5,939 bases of DNA from Deinococcus sp. (GTDB lineage Bacteria; Deinococcota; Deinococci; JACQHA01): NCBI GenBank assembly GCA_016199255.1, contig JACQHA010000059.1, forward strand, positions 1 through 5,939, written 5' to 3'. Below the pieces are notes generated by a model. The model was not told the DNA's origin. It did no database searches and worked only from the letters and a program-made list of their open reading frames with translations. Positions 1 through 4,747 of this stretch are shown here, one piece after another; position 1 is the stretch's first letter; the number at the start of each line of letters is the position of its first letter. The position numbers and the translations under genes are program-made.

Positions 1-1013
1 AGTACCTGAAGGGCTTCGGCGGCCACCCAGGTGCCGCCGGGTTCTCGATTGATCCCGCGCACCTCAGCGCCTTTGCGCAGCGCATCGAGGAATTTGTGGC
101 GCGCTTTGCGCCGCCCCGGAAGCGGCTGGTGTGCGACGCAGTGCTGGCTGGCTCCGAGGTAGACGAAGAGCTGCTGGCAGAGGTGAATGCCCTGGAGCCC
201 CTGGGCCAGGGGAACGCCGAGCCCCTATGGCTCATGGCCAATCGCCCCATTAGCCAGGTGCGGGCCATTGGCGAAGCGGGGCGGCACCTCGCGCTGGTGG
301 TAGACGGCATCCGGGCGGTGCAGTGGGGCGGTGGGCACCTGGCAGAAAGCCTCTCCTCTGGCGGCCGCTTTGACCTGGCAGCGACGCTGAAGCCCAATGA
401 GTGGAACGGCCAGCGGTCCATTGAGCTGGGGATCAAGGCCATCAGGCCAGCCGGCCCCATTAGCGTGCCCGACGCCGCCAGCGGCCCAGCTGTGGAACGC
501 CTGGGGGCAGGCGAAGGGCTGATGCGCCTCCGGCAGCAGCCCATGCCCATCCAGGTCGGCACACCCGAGGGGGCGGAACTGATCGGCGCCAAGCTGCCAG
601 GCTGCCCGCTGCGCTCCGCTGGCGAGGTCGTCAAGGAGCTGGCACTTTTGGCCCTGCCCGATGACCTGGAGGCCCTGCTGCAGGCCAACACCCGGCTGCT
701 CTTCATGCTGCCTCCCCGGGCGCTGGAGCATCTGGAGCACCAGGCCCGGCGCTGGCCAGACCTGGACAACTTGCGCTCCGCCTACCGGGAACTGCGAGCC
801 GGCCGGCCAGTGGACGAGCTAGCCGGCAAGATCCTGGCAGAGCTGGGGATTGATGGCCACGTAGCAGGCCCAGTGGACCCCTACCAGTCACCTACCCTGC
901 GCCGCGCCCTCTTGGAGCGCTATCGCCTCCTCATCTTTGGCTGGTTCTACCGCCATGCCGATCTGGATGGCCTGCGGGTGGCTGTGCAGCGGCTGTGGGG
1001 CAGTTCAGAATGA
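1..1013 (+). CDS. recJ: RecJ single-stranded-DNA 5'-3' exonuclease, C-terminal part (5' end outside window)
   Basis: The reading frame is open from position 3 and gives 336 residues before the TGA at 1011-1013. It starts inside the DHHA1 domain: visible residues 6-13 read GGHPGAAG, the glycine/histidine motif of RecJ that contacts DNA and metal. Residues 62-74 (NALEPLGQGNAEP) match the conserved block opening the RecJ OB-fold domain. About 180 residues follow the OB part and include a helical, winged-helix-like tail, as in longer RecJ proteins. The DHH catalytic motifs lie upstream and cannot be checked. RecJ degrades 5'-ended single strands in recombination and mismatch or base-excision repair in the cytoplasm. 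The last four bases overlap the next gene (ATGA), so the two are probably translated in coupling. The family call is confident. The role of the C-terminal extension is not visible. Confidence 0.93.
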   Translation, partial: YLKGFGGHPGAAGFSIDPAHLSAFAQRIEEFVARFAPPRKRLVCDAVLAGSEVDEELLAEVNALEPLGQGNAEPLWLMANRPISQVRAIGEAGRHLALVVDGIRAVQWGGGHLAESLSSGGRFDLAATLKPNEWNGQRSIELGIKAIRPAGPISVPDAASGPAVERLGAGEGLMRLRQQPMPIQVGTPEGAELIGAKLPGCPLRSAGEVVKELALLALPDDLEALLQANTRLLFMLPPRALEHLEHQARRWPDLDNLRSAYRELRAGRPVDELAGKILAELGIDGHVAGPVDPYQSPTLRRALLERYRLLIFGWFYRHADLDGLRVAVQRLWGSSE

Positions 1014-2050
1014 AGCTGGATTACCAAGTTATCGAGGTACATCCCAAGCATCCCTTTACCATCAGCCGGGGGACCAGCACCGTCTACCGCCGGGTCATAG
1101 TGCAGCTCACCCACGAGGGCGTCAGCGCCTTGGGCGAGGCGGCGCCGTCGCCGTACTACGGCGAGACGGCTGATACGGTGGTGGCGGCACTGGAACTGTT
1201 CCGGCCACTGCTGGGCGCCGACCCTTTCAACCGCCAGGCGATTATGGGCCGGCTGGGGCAGGCCCTGGGGGGCAACAATGCTGCCAAGGCGGCTATAAAC
1301 TTGGCTCTCTGGGACCTGGCTGGGAAGCTGCTGGGAGAGCCGCTTTATCGGCTACTGGGCCTGGATGCGGCAGCCACGCCGCGCACTTCTTTGACCATTG
1401 CCCTGGACCAGCCAGCAGCCATGGCGGAGCGGGCCCAGGCAGCCTATGCCCTGGGGTTCTCCCTGATCAAAGTGAAGCTGGGCACTGGCCACGACCGGGA
1501 CATTGTGACCGCCATCAGGGAGGCGGTGCCCCAGGCCACATTGCGGGTGGACGCCAACGCTGCCTGGACGCCGTCCCAGGCGCTGCACTATCTGGGGTGG
1601 CTGGCAGAGCTGGGCGTGGAGCTAGTGGAACAGCCACTGCCCGCAGCCGACATAGAGGGCCTGCGGCGCGTCACTAGCGCGTCTCCCCTGCCCATTGTGG
1701 CTGATGAGTCGGCTCCTAACCTGGCCAGCCTGCGCCAGCTGAAGGGCGCCGTATCGGGAGTGAATATCAAGCTGATGAAGTGCGGTGGGATTGACGCGGC
1801 GCTGGAGATGATCCACGCTGCTCGAGCGCTGGGCATGCTGGTGATGCTGGGGTGCATGGTGGAAACCAGCGTGGCCATTGCCGCCGGGGCGCACCTGTCC
1901 CCCCTGGTGGACTACGCCGACCTGGACGGCAGCCTGCTCCTGGCCGATGACCCTTTCCAGGGGCCTACATTCCCCAAAGGGCGGATTACCCTGGTGGATG
2001 ATCCTGGGCTGGGGGTGCAGCCCTCTAGCGTGCGGAGCCAGGCCGCTTAA
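1010..2050 (+). CDS. Dipeptide epimerase, L-Ala-D/L-Glu epimerase type (enolase superfamily)
   Basis: This is a 346-residue enolase-superfamily enzyme of the muconate-lactonizing subgroup. The N-terminal capping domain spans about residues 1-120 and the barrel about 125-325. Visible catalytic set: KVK with K154 and K156, metal ligands D181 (RVDAN), E207 (ELVEQPLP) and D232 (ADES), and the opposite base K254 (NIKLMKCGG). Residues 304-306 (DLD) match the DxD motif that binds the substrate alpha-ammonium group in L-Ala-D/L-Glu epimerases. The family swaps the stereochemistry of the second residue of dipeptides, often from peptidoglycan recycling. Exact specificity cannot be read here, since close relatives prefer other dipeptides. 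I chose the ATG at 1010, which overlaps the recJ stop, over a GTG at 995, because the family starts near MKLDYQV. There is no strong Shine-Dalgarno, consistent with translational coupling to recJ. Confidence 0.92.
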   Translation: MKLDYQVIEVHPKHPFTISRGTSTVYRRVIVQLTHEGVSALGEAAPSPYYGETADTVVAALELFRPLLGADPFNRQAIMGRLGQALGGNNAAKAAINLALWDLAGKLLGEPLYRLLGLDAAATPRTSLTIALDQPAAMAERAQAAYALGFSLIKVKLGTGHDRDIVTAIREAVPQATLRVDANAAWTPSQALHYLGWLAELGVELVEQPLPAADIEGLRRVTSASPLPIVADESAPNLASLRQLKGAVSGVNIKLMKCGGIDAALEMIHAARALGMLVMLGCMVETSVAIAAGAHLSPLVDYADLDGSLLLADDPFQGPTFPKGRITLVDDPGLGVQPSSVRSQAA

Positions 2051-2060
2051 CGCGGCTTTG
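2040..2060 (+). terminator. Weak terminator-like hairpin on the epimerase stop codon
   Basis: GCCGC (2042-2046) and GCGGC (2052-2056) pair around a TTAAC loop that contains most of the TAA stop. The stem can extend by one G-T and one A-T pair and is followed by TTTG. The stem and T-run are short, so this is only a possible 3' end for the recJ-epimerase transcript. Confidence 0.35.
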
Positions 2061-2119
2061 TAGACTCAGTAGTTCCAAGTGCATTGTGAAAGCCGGGAGG
2101 CAAGGAGTAGATGAACGCC

Positions 2120-2171
2120 GGCTCCCCCCGCATAATGACTGTGTGTCACCGAGTCGTTACGGGAGGGAGCC
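2120..2171. repeat. Long imperfect hairpin between convergent genes
   Basis: GGCTCCCCCC (2120-2129) and GGAGGGAGCC (2162-2171) form a stem of nine pairs plus one position that is a G-U wobble only in the - strand RNA. Inside it, TAATGAC (2133-2139) and GTCGTTA (2153-2159) form a second stem whose one non-Watson-Crick position is G-T on the + strand. There is no T-run on either side. It lies 37 bases past the cupredoxin stop and about 70 bases past the epimerase stop. It could be a shared transcript-end structure for the two converging genes. Confidence 0.5.
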
Positions 2172-2213
2172 ATGCGTCAGGATCAGCCGGCTGGGGTCGC
2201 GGAGTCGTTACGG
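2151..2213 (+). repeat. 12-bp direct repeat GAGTCGTTACGG, two copies
   Basis: Copies are at 2151-2162 and 2202-2213, 51 bases apart. The second copy covers the cupredoxin stop codon (TTA at 2208-2210 on the + strand). The first lies in the loop and right arm of the intergenic hairpin. This may be a relic of a small duplication at the gene end, or chance. Confidence 0.5.
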
Positions 2214-2735
2214 TGCGACGGTGATCAGCGCCCGCATCCCGGCTGGATAGTGCCCCTCGACATGGCAGGAGAGCTCGAAGGTCATCGTCAAATTCGGATC
2301 TGCTGCCAGCGACTTCGCCACGGCACCAGCCAACGTGATCTGCACCTCAGCCTTAAACCCCGCTCCCAACTCCAGCTCCAAGAGATCGGTGCCCTCACTC
2401 TCGGCCACCAAGTTGCCAGCAGCATCGAAAATCGCCGCTTTGACCTCTTTGGTCGCCATGAAGAGCGGGCTGCGAATCTCGTGGAGAATGGCACCAATGT
2501 TTTCAACAATGAATGCGATCTCCCCGTCCGCTGCGCCGGAAATGGTCAAGATGTTCTGGGGTGGGGCATCCGGAGGCGGAAATGCGGCCTGAGATCCACC
2601 AGGGACGGAGAAAAAGAACTCACCCATAAGGATCGTGGGGAGATCTTCGCCCTGCGCCAGAATGTGTGACGGCCCTAGACTCAAGCTGGCTACCAATACC
2701 ACCGCGCAGATCAGTTGTATCCAACGCTTGCTCAT
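2208..2735 (-). CDS. Exported cupredoxin (type-1 blue copper, rusticyanin/sulfocyanin-like ligand spacing)
   Basis: The protein has 175 residues. The start at 2735 is preceded by a purine-rich GAAGGGAGA site at about 8 bases and begins a typical signal peptide: MSKR, a hydrophobic stretch at residues 6-20, and a likely cleavage after HILA-Q near residue 28. The rest is one beta-rich domain ending in the cupredoxin copper loop SCHVEGHYPAGM. Candidate copper ligands are H85 (AILHEI), C157, H162 and M167. The C-x4-H-x4-M spacing is that of rusticyanin and sulfocyanin rather than plastocyanin. The mature protein would act outside the cytoplasmic membrane as an electron carrier or copper binder. 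No oxidase, cytochrome or copper-handling gene is beside it, so the partner is unknown. Frame extension upstream to 2885 is possible but would bury the signal peptide, so I reject it. No clear promoter is seen upstream. Confidence 0.87.
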   Translation of the reverse strand: MSKRWIQLICAVVLVASLSLGPSHILAQGEDLPTILMGEFFFSVPGGSQAAFPPPDAPPQNILTISGAADGEIAFIVENIGAILHEIRSPLFMATKEVKAAIFDAAGNLVAESEGTDLLELELGAGFKAEVQITLAGAVAKSLAADPNLTMTFELSCHVEGHYPAGMRALITVAP

Positions 2736-2999
2736 TGTGGGTCTCCCTTCTGTCCTGATCTCACTGAGGAACTCCTTGTCGAGCCCCCCGTTCCAAAGGA
2801 TATAGGCATTCTGGGTGGAGGGAAGAGCCATACGGCACGACCGAAGTAGGCCATGTGGCGGAGCATGTCCCATCCCGACGGTCAATAGACGAGCTCGGCT
2901 CCCTGGCGGGGCGGAGCTCTCGACTGCCAGTGGACCTGGATGCCGCGTCGGTTACGTCCTCCTTCCCCAATCTGGGCCAGGGAGCGCAGTTCCTGCTTC
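2736..2999. other. Stretch without a convincing gene, upstream of the cupredoxin gene
   Basis: Reading frames are open on both strands here, but none has a start with a ribosome site or a recognisable family. Near the cupredoxin gene there is a - strand TATATC at about 2802-2807 that could be a -10 box, without a good -35. Two GAGCTC hexamers (2891-2896, 2914-2919) could pair with each other. Otherwise I see nothing. Confidence 0.4.
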
Positions 3000-3173
3000 T
3001 CACCGATTTTCTGGCACCAGCACCATCTTCTCGGCTTCGGGGTAGTCCATGCGCTGTCGGCGGAGGACCTCGCGGAGCTCGTCGGACGGTTCCACCTCAT
3101 GATGCGCACCGAAAAGGACGACTGGTTCTACTCGACCGATTTCAAGGGCCAGAAGTTTTTCTGCCTCGCTCAT
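3000..3173 (-). CDS. Possible small hypothetical protein, 57 residues
   Basis: An ATG at 3173-3171 opens a 57-residue frame ending in TGA at 3000-3002. The product starts MSEAEKLLALEIGR and ends KMVLVPENR. It is acidic, rich in E, L, V and R, and has low GC at the second codon position, as real genes do. However, the codons lie in exact register with an open + strand frame, so the composition argument does not decide the strand. There is no Shine-Dalgarno before the ATG. The frame also overlaps the 5' part of the RelE-type frame on the opposite strand. I do not recognise the family. The PEAEKMVLV stretch faintly recalls IS630-type transposases, but the DN that should follow is absent. It may be a real small gene, a gene fragment, or a shadow. 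Confidence 0.3.
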   Translation of the reverse strand: MSEAEKLLALEIGRVEPVVLFGAHHEVEPSDELREVLRRQRMDYPEAEKMVLVPENR

Positions 3174-3396
3174 CAGAGGGAATCCCGAGCTTGCGCGTGT
3201 CCTTGAGCGTCTGAATACGATTCTGAAGCAGGACCCCTACAACCAGACGCGACAGCACCCCATCAAGAAGCTTTCCGATGTGAACCCGGGTGCGGCGCAG
3301 TGGCGCATCCGGGCAGGAGACTACCGCCTTCGCTACGACATCGTGGGCAGCGATGTCGTTTTGTATTCCTTCCGGCACCGGAAGGAGGCGTACTGA
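3103..3396 (+). pseudogene. RelE/ParE-family toxin, apparently without a start codon
   Basis: The + frame ending in TGA at 3394-3396 carries a clear RelE/ParE toxin C-terminal half: residues for AAQWRIRAGDYRLRYDI lie at about 3292-3342, and the protein ends in FRHRKEAY. The helical part NPELARVLERL starts near 3181, so about 70 recognisable residues are present. Between the last in-frame stop (TGA, 3100-3102) and this core there is no ATG, GTG or TTG. The first GTG is at 3280, inside the core. The preceding + frame (codons such as the ATG at 3102) reads DWFYSTDFKGQKFF, which could be the missing N-terminus if a one-base shift lies near 3157-3180. No antitoxin gene is recognisable on either side. 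Family members cleave ribosome-bound mRNA or poison gyrase. This copy is probably inactive, or its sequence has a frameshift error. Confidence 0.65.
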
Positions 3397-3401
3397 GGTA
3401 T

Positions 3402-3425
3402 AAAAAAGCCCACCGCAAGGGTGGG
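3402..3425 (-). terminator. Rho-independent terminator of the second small RNA
   Basis: Read on the - strand, CCCACC (3425-3420) pairs with GGTGGG (3414-3409) around a CTTGC loop, followed by C and six T (3407-3402). The T-run fixes the - orientation. The T-run ends 6 bases from the RelE remnant's stop on the other strand. Confidence 0.78.
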
Positions 3426-3477
3426 GGTGGCTCTATTCCCTCTCGGGACACCCTTCCAGAAGAAGGTATTCGAGCTT
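3402..3477 (-). ncRNA. Predicted small RNA B, about 76 nt
   Basis: A near-consensus promoter (3484-3512) and a T-run terminator (3402-3425) on the same strand bracket this stretch. The start is predicted at A3477, 7 bases past the -10 box. Three hairpins follow in order: CCTTC/GAAGG (3466-3462 with 3456-3452), TCCC/GGGA closed by a GAGA (GNRA-type) loop (3448-3437), and the terminator stem. Single-stranded stretches include a C-rich run (CCACCCCC) just before the terminator, which could pair with Shine-Dalgarno sequences. There is no ATG in the predicted transcript, and I recognise no known RNA family, tRNA or riboswitch. It could instead be a terminated leader, but nothing on the - strand directly downstream looks like its gene. 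Confidence 0.55.
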
Positions 3478-3483
3478 GGAATC

Positions 3484-3512
3484 ATCATAGCGTCCTGTAC
3501 GGGATTTGTCAA
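3484..3512 (-). promoter_or_regulatory. Sigma70-type promoter for small RNA B
   Basis: On the - strand TTGACA (3512-3507), a 17-base spacer, and TATGAT (3489-3484). The -35 box is perfect and the -10 box has one mismatch. No protein gene begins within 300 bases downstream on that strand with a ribosome site. Confidence 0.72.
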
Positions 3513-3552
3513 TCGTCTCTCTTTTGATGACACCCTCCGATCAAATATCGGC

Positions 3553-3590
3553 AACAAGAGAAATCCCCGCATCTTTGGCGGGGATTCCTC
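3553..3590 (-). terminator. Terminator-like hairpin ending small RNA A and possibly the cupin mRNA
   Basis: On the - strand, 3590-3578 pairs with 3570-3558 over 13 bp. The outer part is GAGG/TCTC-like with one G-U. The core AATCCCCGC/GCGGGGATT is perfect, and the loop is CAAAGAT. The tail is TTGTT, weaker than a true T-run. The outer stem has a mismatch when read on the + strand, so the - orientation is favoured. Confidence 0.6.
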
Positions 3591-3645
3591 GTTGAGTTGG
3601 ACAAAACGCGTTCCGTCCGACCGACTCTACGGCTTGGGCCCTGGT
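3553..3645 (-). ncRNA. Predicted small RNA A, about 93 nt
   Basis: This begins at a predicted start (A3645, 8 bases past the -10 box of the promoter at 3653-3680) and ends at a terminator-like hairpin. It lies wholly in the gap after the cupin gene. A hairpin at 3618-3599 has an 8-bp stem with a CGCG loop. Two of its pairs are G-U in the - strand RNA but A-C mismatches in the + strand RNA, which supports transcription from the - strand. Between this hairpin and the terminator lies a single-stranded AACTCAAC segment. No start codon with a ribosome site and no known RNA family is recognised. The alternative is that the whole stretch is the structured 3' untranslated region of the cupin mRNA. 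Confidence 0.5.
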
Positions 3646-3652
3646 AAGAGTC

Positions 3653-3680
3653 ACTATACGCCAGTGAGGGCGGGAGTCAA
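3653..3680 (-). promoter_or_regulatory. Sigma70-type promoter for small RNA A
   Basis: On the - strand TTGACT (3680-3675), a 16-base spacer, and TATAGT (3658-3653). Each box has one mismatch to consensus (the -10 box could be counted as two). It sits 32 bases past the cupin stop codon, so it cannot serve the cupin gene. Confidence 0.65.
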
Positions 3681-3711
3681 GCACCGCTAGGGCAGCGTGG
3701 CGATGAACTGG

Positions 3712-4014
3712 CTAGTCTTTGAGCTCCACCAGAAGGACTTCGAGTGGCTTATCACTCAAGTTTTCCGGCAGGTGCGGCCCTGCTGGTGTCCATATGGCCT
3801 GCCCGGTACTCCCCCGCATCTCCTCTGCCTTGCCGTCGGGAAAGGTAAATTTGACATGGCCTTCGGTGAGGAACACCACCACTCCCGCCGGATGGCTATG
3901 CATCACCGACTTCTCACGTGGGCCGTAGCGGATGCGCAGCACCCGCACCTGCTGATTCTCGAACTCCACCTTATAGTGCTTGGGGTCGAGCTTGACCGGG
4001 TCTTGCTGTGCCAT
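3712..4014 (-). CDS. Small single-domain cupin protein
   Basis: The protein has 100 residues. I chose the ATG at 4014 because GGAAGGAG lies 9 bases upstream. An ATG at 4062 would add 16 residues without a ribosome site. The fold is one cupin barrel. Motif 1 is MHSHPAGVVVF with H39 and H41, but the usual glutamate is replaced by valine at 45-46. Motif 2 is GQAIWTPAGPHLPEN with G71, P77, H81 and N85, one residue shorter than the classic pattern. Three histidines are therefore left to hold a metal. There is no signal peptide, so it is cytoplasmic. Small stand-alone cupins of this type have no settled function and are often annotated only as cytoplasmic or cupin-domain proteins. It is divergent from the NTF2-like gene across a 187-base gap. 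Substrate and metal are unknown. Confidence 0.85.
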   Translation of the reverse strand: MAQQDPVKLDPKHYKVEFENQQVRVLRIRYGPREKSVMHSHPAGVVVFLTEGHVKFTFPDGKAEEMRGSTGQAIWTPAGPHLPENLSDKPLEVLLVELKD

Positions 4015-4079
4015 CTGGCTGCACTCCTTCCGAAGCGAGATTGGGTTAGTGTACCACGTCACTCTGCGACAATGGCGAT

Positions 4080-4094
4080 GTCGCCTGAGGCGAC
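4080..4094. repeat. Perfect short hairpin in the divergent intergenic region
   Basis: GTCGCC (4080-4085) and GGCGAC (4089-4094) pair around TGA. The left arm can also pair with GCGAC at 4066-4070, so two alternative foldings exist. It lies upstream of the cupin start. It could be an operator or a leader structure; there is no further evidence. Confidence 0.35.
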
Positions 4095-4124
4095 CTCATG
4101 TTTGCGGAGGAGTATTAAGCGAGT

Positions 4125-4166
4125 GAGACGGCCTACGGGTCGTCTCCATTTTGTCTTCATTCTTTT
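4125..4166 (+). terminator. Strong stem-loop with TACG tetraloop and T-rich tail
   Basis: GAGACGGCC (4125-4133) and GGTCGTCTC (4138-4146) form a 9-bp stem with one G-U pair, closed C-G around TACG, which is the very stable UNCG type of loop. CATTTTGTCTT follows, giving + orientation. No + strand gene ends upstream. It may insulate the next gene's promoter from read-through, or end an unrecognised short transcript. Confidence 0.55.
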
Positions 4167-4179
4167 GAAAGTGTATATT
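4151..4179 (+). promoter_or_regulatory. Promoter of the NTF2-like gene
   Basis: TTGTCT (4151-4156), a 17-base spacer, and TATATT (4174-4179). The predicted start is near 4186, giving a leader of only about 16 bases that would still carry most of the ribosome site. Confidence 0.6.
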
Positions 4180-4201
4180 TTTAACGAGGAGGAACAATCA
4201 T

Positions 4202-4639
4202 ATGAGAGCAGATTCAAAGACGGAGGCCGAAGTGATGGCAGTGCTCAATCAGATGAGCAAGGCCTACGCCACGCGCGATATGGACTTACTTCGCTCCATC
4301 TTAGTACCTGATCCGGATGTTACCCTTATTGCGACGGGGGTGGATGAAAAGCGAGTGGGGCTTCCGGAGATCCAGAAGCAAGCCGAGCGCGACTGGGCCC
4401 AGAGTGAATCTGCGTCATTTGCGTTTGGGTGGCATCAGGTCTCGAAAGCAGATTCAGTGGTATGGGTAGCAGCCGATCTCACGTTTAAGGCCAAAGTTGG
4501 CGGAGAAGAGATGGTCTTGCCCTCCGGGCGGATGACCGCGGTGCTGGAAAACCGTCATGGCAAGTGGCTCATCGCCCAATTCCACGTCTCCTTCCCTGCC
4601 GCAGGTCAAGCAGAAGGTGAATCCTTCCCAACCTCATAG
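4202..4639 (+). CDS. NTF2-like / SnoaL-like protein (DUF4440 type)
   Basis: The protein has 145 residues. The ATG at 4202 follows GAGGAGGA (4186-4193) at about 8 bases, a strong ribosome site. The domain covers nearly the whole length. An N-terminal helix (about 7-35, with KAYATRDMDLLRSIL) is the usual cap helix of the alpha+beta cone. PDVTLIATGVDEKRVG (38-53) and the paired strands SVVWVAADLTFKA (85-97), GRMTAVLENRHGKWLIAQFHVSFP (109-132) are typical of SnoaL/DUF4440 members. The tail AAGQAEGESFP is probably a family signature. Such proteins range from ketosteroid isomerase-like enzymes to small-molecule binders. No catalytic residue can be assigned with confidence. There is no signal peptide. 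The gene is a single unit: promoter at 4151-4179 and terminator at 4664-4695. Confidence 0.85.
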   Translation: MRADSKTEAEVMAVLNQMSKAYATRDMDLLRSILVPDPDVTLIATGVDEKRVGLPEIQKQAERDWAQSESASFAFGWHQVSKADSVVWVAADLTFKAKVGGEEMVLPSGRMTAVLENRHGKWLIAQFHVSFPAAGQAEGESFPTS

Positions 4640-4663
4640 GAACATCTTTGGTCGCATTCCTTC

Positions 4664-4695
4664 AGAAGCGGTGGGAGCCGCTTCTCTTTTCATTT
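4664..4695 (+). terminator. Rho-independent terminator after the NTF2-like gene
   Basis: AGAAGCGG (4664-4671) and CCGCTTCT (4678-4685) form a perfect 8-bp stem with loop TGGGAG, followed by CTTTTCATTT. It begins 25 bases after the stop codon. Confidence 0.88.
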
Positions 4696-4724
4696 GCGCC
4701 CATCTGCGCTACGGTGAGGGCGCA
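4695..4724. repeat. Inverted repeat upstream of the coiled-coil gene
   Basis: TGCGCCC (4695-4701) and GGGCGCA (4718-4724) are perfect inverted copies 16 bases apart. They lie right after the previous terminator and just before a TTTAAT (4730-4735) that could be a -10 box. This may be an operator or chance; it is not a terminator, as no T-run follows. Confidence 0.4.
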
Positions 4725-4747
4725 GTACCTTTAATCCCCTACCCTCT

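Noticed and set aside
225..740. 171-residue - frame opposite recJ
   Set aside because: This is a shadow of the recJ coding strand in GC-rich DNA, with no domain resemblance.
2208..2885. Extended cupredoxin start adding 50 residues
   Set aside because: The internal ATG at 2735 has a ribosome site and begins a proper signal peptide, which the extension would bury.
2855..3214. 119-residue + frame from a GTG, protein-like in its first half
   Set aside because: There is no ribosome site and no recognised domain. Composition degrades after about 60 residues, and it overlaps the toxin core in another frame.
3263..3451. - strand frame starting MSREGIEPPPPLRW, resembling the artefact proteins read from tRNA genes
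   Set aside because: I looked for a tRNA here: no cloverleaf, no GTTCRA T-loop and no matching acceptor arms. The frame mostly overlaps the toxin core on the other strand.
3405..3470. T-box-like AGGGTGG followed by CCCTTCCAGA on the + strand
   Set aside because: The T-box core needs a NACCGCG continuation and a + strand gene downstream; neither is present, and the T-run terminator points the other way.
3421..3690. 89-residue + frame across the predicted small RNA region
   Set aside because: There is no ribosome site, no family resemblance and odd composition. It lies antisense to two - strand promoters and two hairpins, which explain the sequence better.
3697..4311. 204-residue + frame opposite the cupin gene
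   Set aside because: It is antisense to a clear cupin and rich in H, L and W. It also runs through a terminator, a promoter and the ribosome site of the next gene.
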